From contig CAMZIX010000066.1 of the NCBI GenBank assembly GCA_947307375.1, positions 1 to 7,116 on the forward strand: a stretch of 7,116 bases of DNA. Reading direction: 5' to 3'. Made by a program: the position numbers and the translations under genes. The DNA is from an uncultured Clostridia bacterium. GTDB lineage: Bacteria; Bacillota_A; Clostridia; Oscillospirales; Oscillospiraceae. The notes beneath the pieces were generated by a model. That model ran no database searches, was not told the DNA's origin, and was given only the letters and a program-made list of their open reading frames with translations. How positions within the stretch are numbered: position 1 is the stretch's first letter; each line of letters starts with the position of its first letter. Below, in pieces: positions 6,139-7,116 of the stretch.

Positions 6139-6642
6139 TTATGTTGTTTTCGTTTCGTAGTATGGATCCTCCGCCCATTTCGCGGGGTTTTGATCGATGT
6201 AAGTCCGGATTTCCAGATAATCCTTTTCGCTGCGGATCACGTGCTCATAATAACCCCGCTGCCAAAGCGTTCCGTCCAGGCCTGCTGTGCGGCACCGATT
6301 TGCCGCCAGCGATTTCAGAGCGCCAACGATACGACCCAGCGTAGGGGCGACCCTTGCGGTCGCCCGCGCCTGGTCAATCGTACAGATGAAATGAACGTGA
6401 TTCGGCATGATTGCATAGGGGTCGAGCTTTACAGCGTACAGGGCCTCTGTCCGCTTGATACATTGCTCAACGATGCTGCCGTACGGGGACAAGCTCAGTA
6501 ACGGGCGACCGCAAGGGTCGCCCCTACGGACAGACGACAGCAAACACCGCCGGTCCTTCGTGCATATCGTGACGAAATACGCGCCGGGGCTGCCGTAATC
6601 GTATTCCGGCAGGCGGAGGCTTTTCCTTTGCGGCTCCGTCAA
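6139..6642 (-). CDS. REP-associated tyrosine transposase (RAYT, IS200-like Y1 HUH nuclease)
   Basis: A complete 167-residue single-strand DNA nuclease/transposase of the TnpA_REP type. Seen in order: RLPEYDYGSPGAYFVTICTKDR (10-31, the usual RAYT opening), YAIMPNHVHFI (76-86) with the metal-binding HUH pair H82 and H84, LGRIVGALKSL (102-112), and WQRGYYEHVIRSEKDYL (127-143) followed by RTYIDQNPAKW (146-156). Y148 is my candidate catalytic tyrosine, with Y131/Y132 as alternatives. The start is a TTG at 6642, one base after the serC stop; no good Shine-Dalgarno is visible, so translation may be coupled to serC. This start gives the expected RAYT N-terminus. The stop is 16 bases before serA. Codons 39-47 and 93-101 are two inverted copies of a REP-like element, both in variable linkers, while all catalytic motifs survive. 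RAYTs are usually single-copy and domesticated rather than freely mobile. Confidence 0.9.
   Translation of the reverse strand: MTEPQRKSLRLPEYDYGSPGAYFVTICTKDRRCLLSSVRRGDPCGRPLLSLSPYGSIVEQCIKRTEALYAVKLDPYAIMPNHVHFICTIDQARATARVAPTLGRIVGALKSLAANRCRTAGLDGTLWQRGYYEHVIRSEKDYLEIRTYIDQNPAKWAEDPYYETKTT
6340..6366 (+). repeat. REP-like element, copy A, inside the RAYT gene
   Basis: On the plus strand this reads C, then GTAG (6341-6344), then an 8-bp stem GGGCGACC (6345-6352), a 5-base loop CTTGC, and GGTCGCCC (6358-6365). A GTAG tetranucleotide followed by an imperfect palindrome is the hallmark of REP sequences bound by RAYT proteins. It is identical over 27 bases to the inverted copy at 6502-6528. 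It is translated on the minus strand as codons 93-101 (RATARVAPT) of the RAYT, directly after the HUH segment. Confidence 0.8.
6502..6528 (-). repeat. REP-like element, copy B, inverted, inside the RAYT gene
   Basis: This is the reverse complement of copy A with no mismatch over 27 bases; on the minus strand the GTAG tetranucleotide lies at 6527-6524, followed by the same 8-bp stem and 5-base loop. It is translated as codons 39-47 (RRGDPCGRP) of the RAYT, in the linker after the first conserved block. RGDPCGRP-like peptides recur in translated bacterial intergenic repeats as I recall, which suggests a dispersed genomic family. The two copies point their GTAG ends outward, like the paired REPs of a REPIN. 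Confidence 0.8.
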
Positions 6643-6643
6643 T

Positions 6644-7116
6644 TTACTTGTGCTCTTCTTCGAACTTCTTCAGGAACTCGACCAGGGCCTCGACGCCCTC
6701 CTTGGGCATGGCGTTGTAGATGCTGGCGCGCAGGCCGCCCACGCTCTTGTGGCCCTTCAGGTTGTCGTAGCCGGCGGCCTTGGTGGCCTTGACGACCTCG
6801 GCGTCGAGCTCGGCGCTCTCGGTGACGAAGGGGACGTTCATCAGGCTCCGGTCCTTCTTCTCGACCGTGCCGCGGAACATCCTGGACTCGTCGAGGAAAT
6901 CGTAAAGGATCTTCGCCTTTTCCTCATTGCGGCGGGCCATTTCCTCCAGGCCGCCGATCTCGCGCAGGTAGTGGAAAACCTTGCCGCAGCAGTAGATCGC
7001 CCAGCAGTTCGGGGTGTTGTACATCGAGCCGTTGGCCGCCTGAATGTCATAGCGCAGGTAGACGGGCATCTTCGGGTCCAGATCCTCGCGGATCAGGTCC
7101 TCGCGGATGATGATGA
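6644..7116 (-). CDS. serC: Phosphoserine aminotransferase, C-terminal part (5' end off the window)
   Basis: A PLP-dependent class V aminotransferase that converts 3-phosphohydroxypyruvate and glutamate to O-phosphoserine and 2-oxoglutarate. About 157 C-terminal residues of roughly 360 are present; the frame stays open to the window edge (IIIREDLIREDL...), so the ATG at 7069 is internal, not a start. Recognisable blocks are NGSMYNTPNCWAIYCCGKVF, GGLEEMARRNEEKAKILYDFLD, RSLMNVPFVT and LKGHKSVGGLRASIYNAMP. The PLP-lysine region lies off the window. Most SerC proteins I recall read GHRSVGG where this has GHKSVGG, affecting a residue of the phosphate pocket. The gene ends one base before the TTG of the RAYT gene and heads the serC-RAYT-serA-DUF1015 series; its promoter is outside the window. 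Confidence 0.93.
   Translation of the reverse strand, partial: IIIREDLIREDLDPKMPVYLRYDIQAANGSMYNTPNCWAIYCCGKVFHYLREIGGLEEMARRNEEKAKILYDFLDESRMFRGTVEKKDRSLMNVPFVTESAELDAEVVKATKAAGYDNLKGHKSVGGLRASIYNAMPKEGVEALVEFLKKFEEEHK

Noticed and set aside
5292..6344. Plus-strand open frame of 350 codons
   Set aside because: Antisense to serA; Gly/Ala/Val/Asp-rich shadow with no motif, while serA on the minus strand has all catalytic residues.
6644..7069. A 141-codon gene starting at the ATG at 7069
   Set aside because: The same frame continues upstream without a stop to the window edge with SerC-like residues, so this ATG is an internal methionine.
7079..7108. Tandem 15-bp repeat in serC giving IREDL twice
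   Set aside because: The two units differ at one base. SerC homologues have similar-length sequence here (for example an ITEDV-like second unit as I recall), so a recent duplication is not supported.
1..7116. CRISPR array, tRNA or rRNA genes, prophage or conjugative modules
   Set aside because: Apart from the RAYT and its REP-like copies, I saw no regularly spaced repeats, cloverleaf-like segment, rRNA-like stretch or mobile-element gene on either strand.

Overview
The window reads as chromosomal DNA from a GC-rich member of the Clostridia (Bacillota), plausibly a gut Oscillospiraceae-type organism. The basis is the gene set (a serC/serA/DUF1015 serine cluster, a short SerA without an ACT domain, a DUF939-type FUSC protein, an AspT-family carrier and a MATE pump), the strong GGAGG-type ribosome binding sites and the high GC at third codon positions. 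The assignment is inferred from protein resemblance, not from a database search. Every gene I can support lies on the minus strand, so transcription runs from the right end to the left end. The two outer genes are cut by the window edges.

In transcription order: the 3' part of serC (phosphoserine aminotransferase, 7116-6644); a small REP-associated tyrosine transposase (RAYT, 6642-6139) wedged one base after the serC stop; serA (phosphoglycerate dehydrogenase, 6122-5214); a DUF1015 protein (5199-3952); a perfect 14-bp intercistronic hairpin; a FUSC membrane domain fused to a degenerate HAD-like domain (3869-2547); an AspT/YidE/YbjL-type carrier (2512-1313); a strong terminator; a near-consensus promoter; and a MATE-family efflux pump (from 1192, running off the left edge).

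The first block is a serine-biosynthesis operon. SerA and SerC make O-phosphoserine, but no phosphoserine phosphatase is visible. DUF1015 follows serA by 14 bases and is the natural candidate for an accessory or missing function. The next two membrane-protein genes are close together (34 bases apart) and could be read through from the serine genes or separately controlled at the hairpin. The MATE gene is an independent unit with its own promoter.

The most unusual part is the RAYT gene. It contains two identical 27-bp copies of a GTAG-plus-hairpin element, in inverted orientation. These have the layout of the REP sequences that RAYT enzymes act on. Each copy is exactly nine codons, in register, and lies between recognisable conserved segments. 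The FUSC-HAD fusion, with its apparently dead HAD active site, is the second point of interest.
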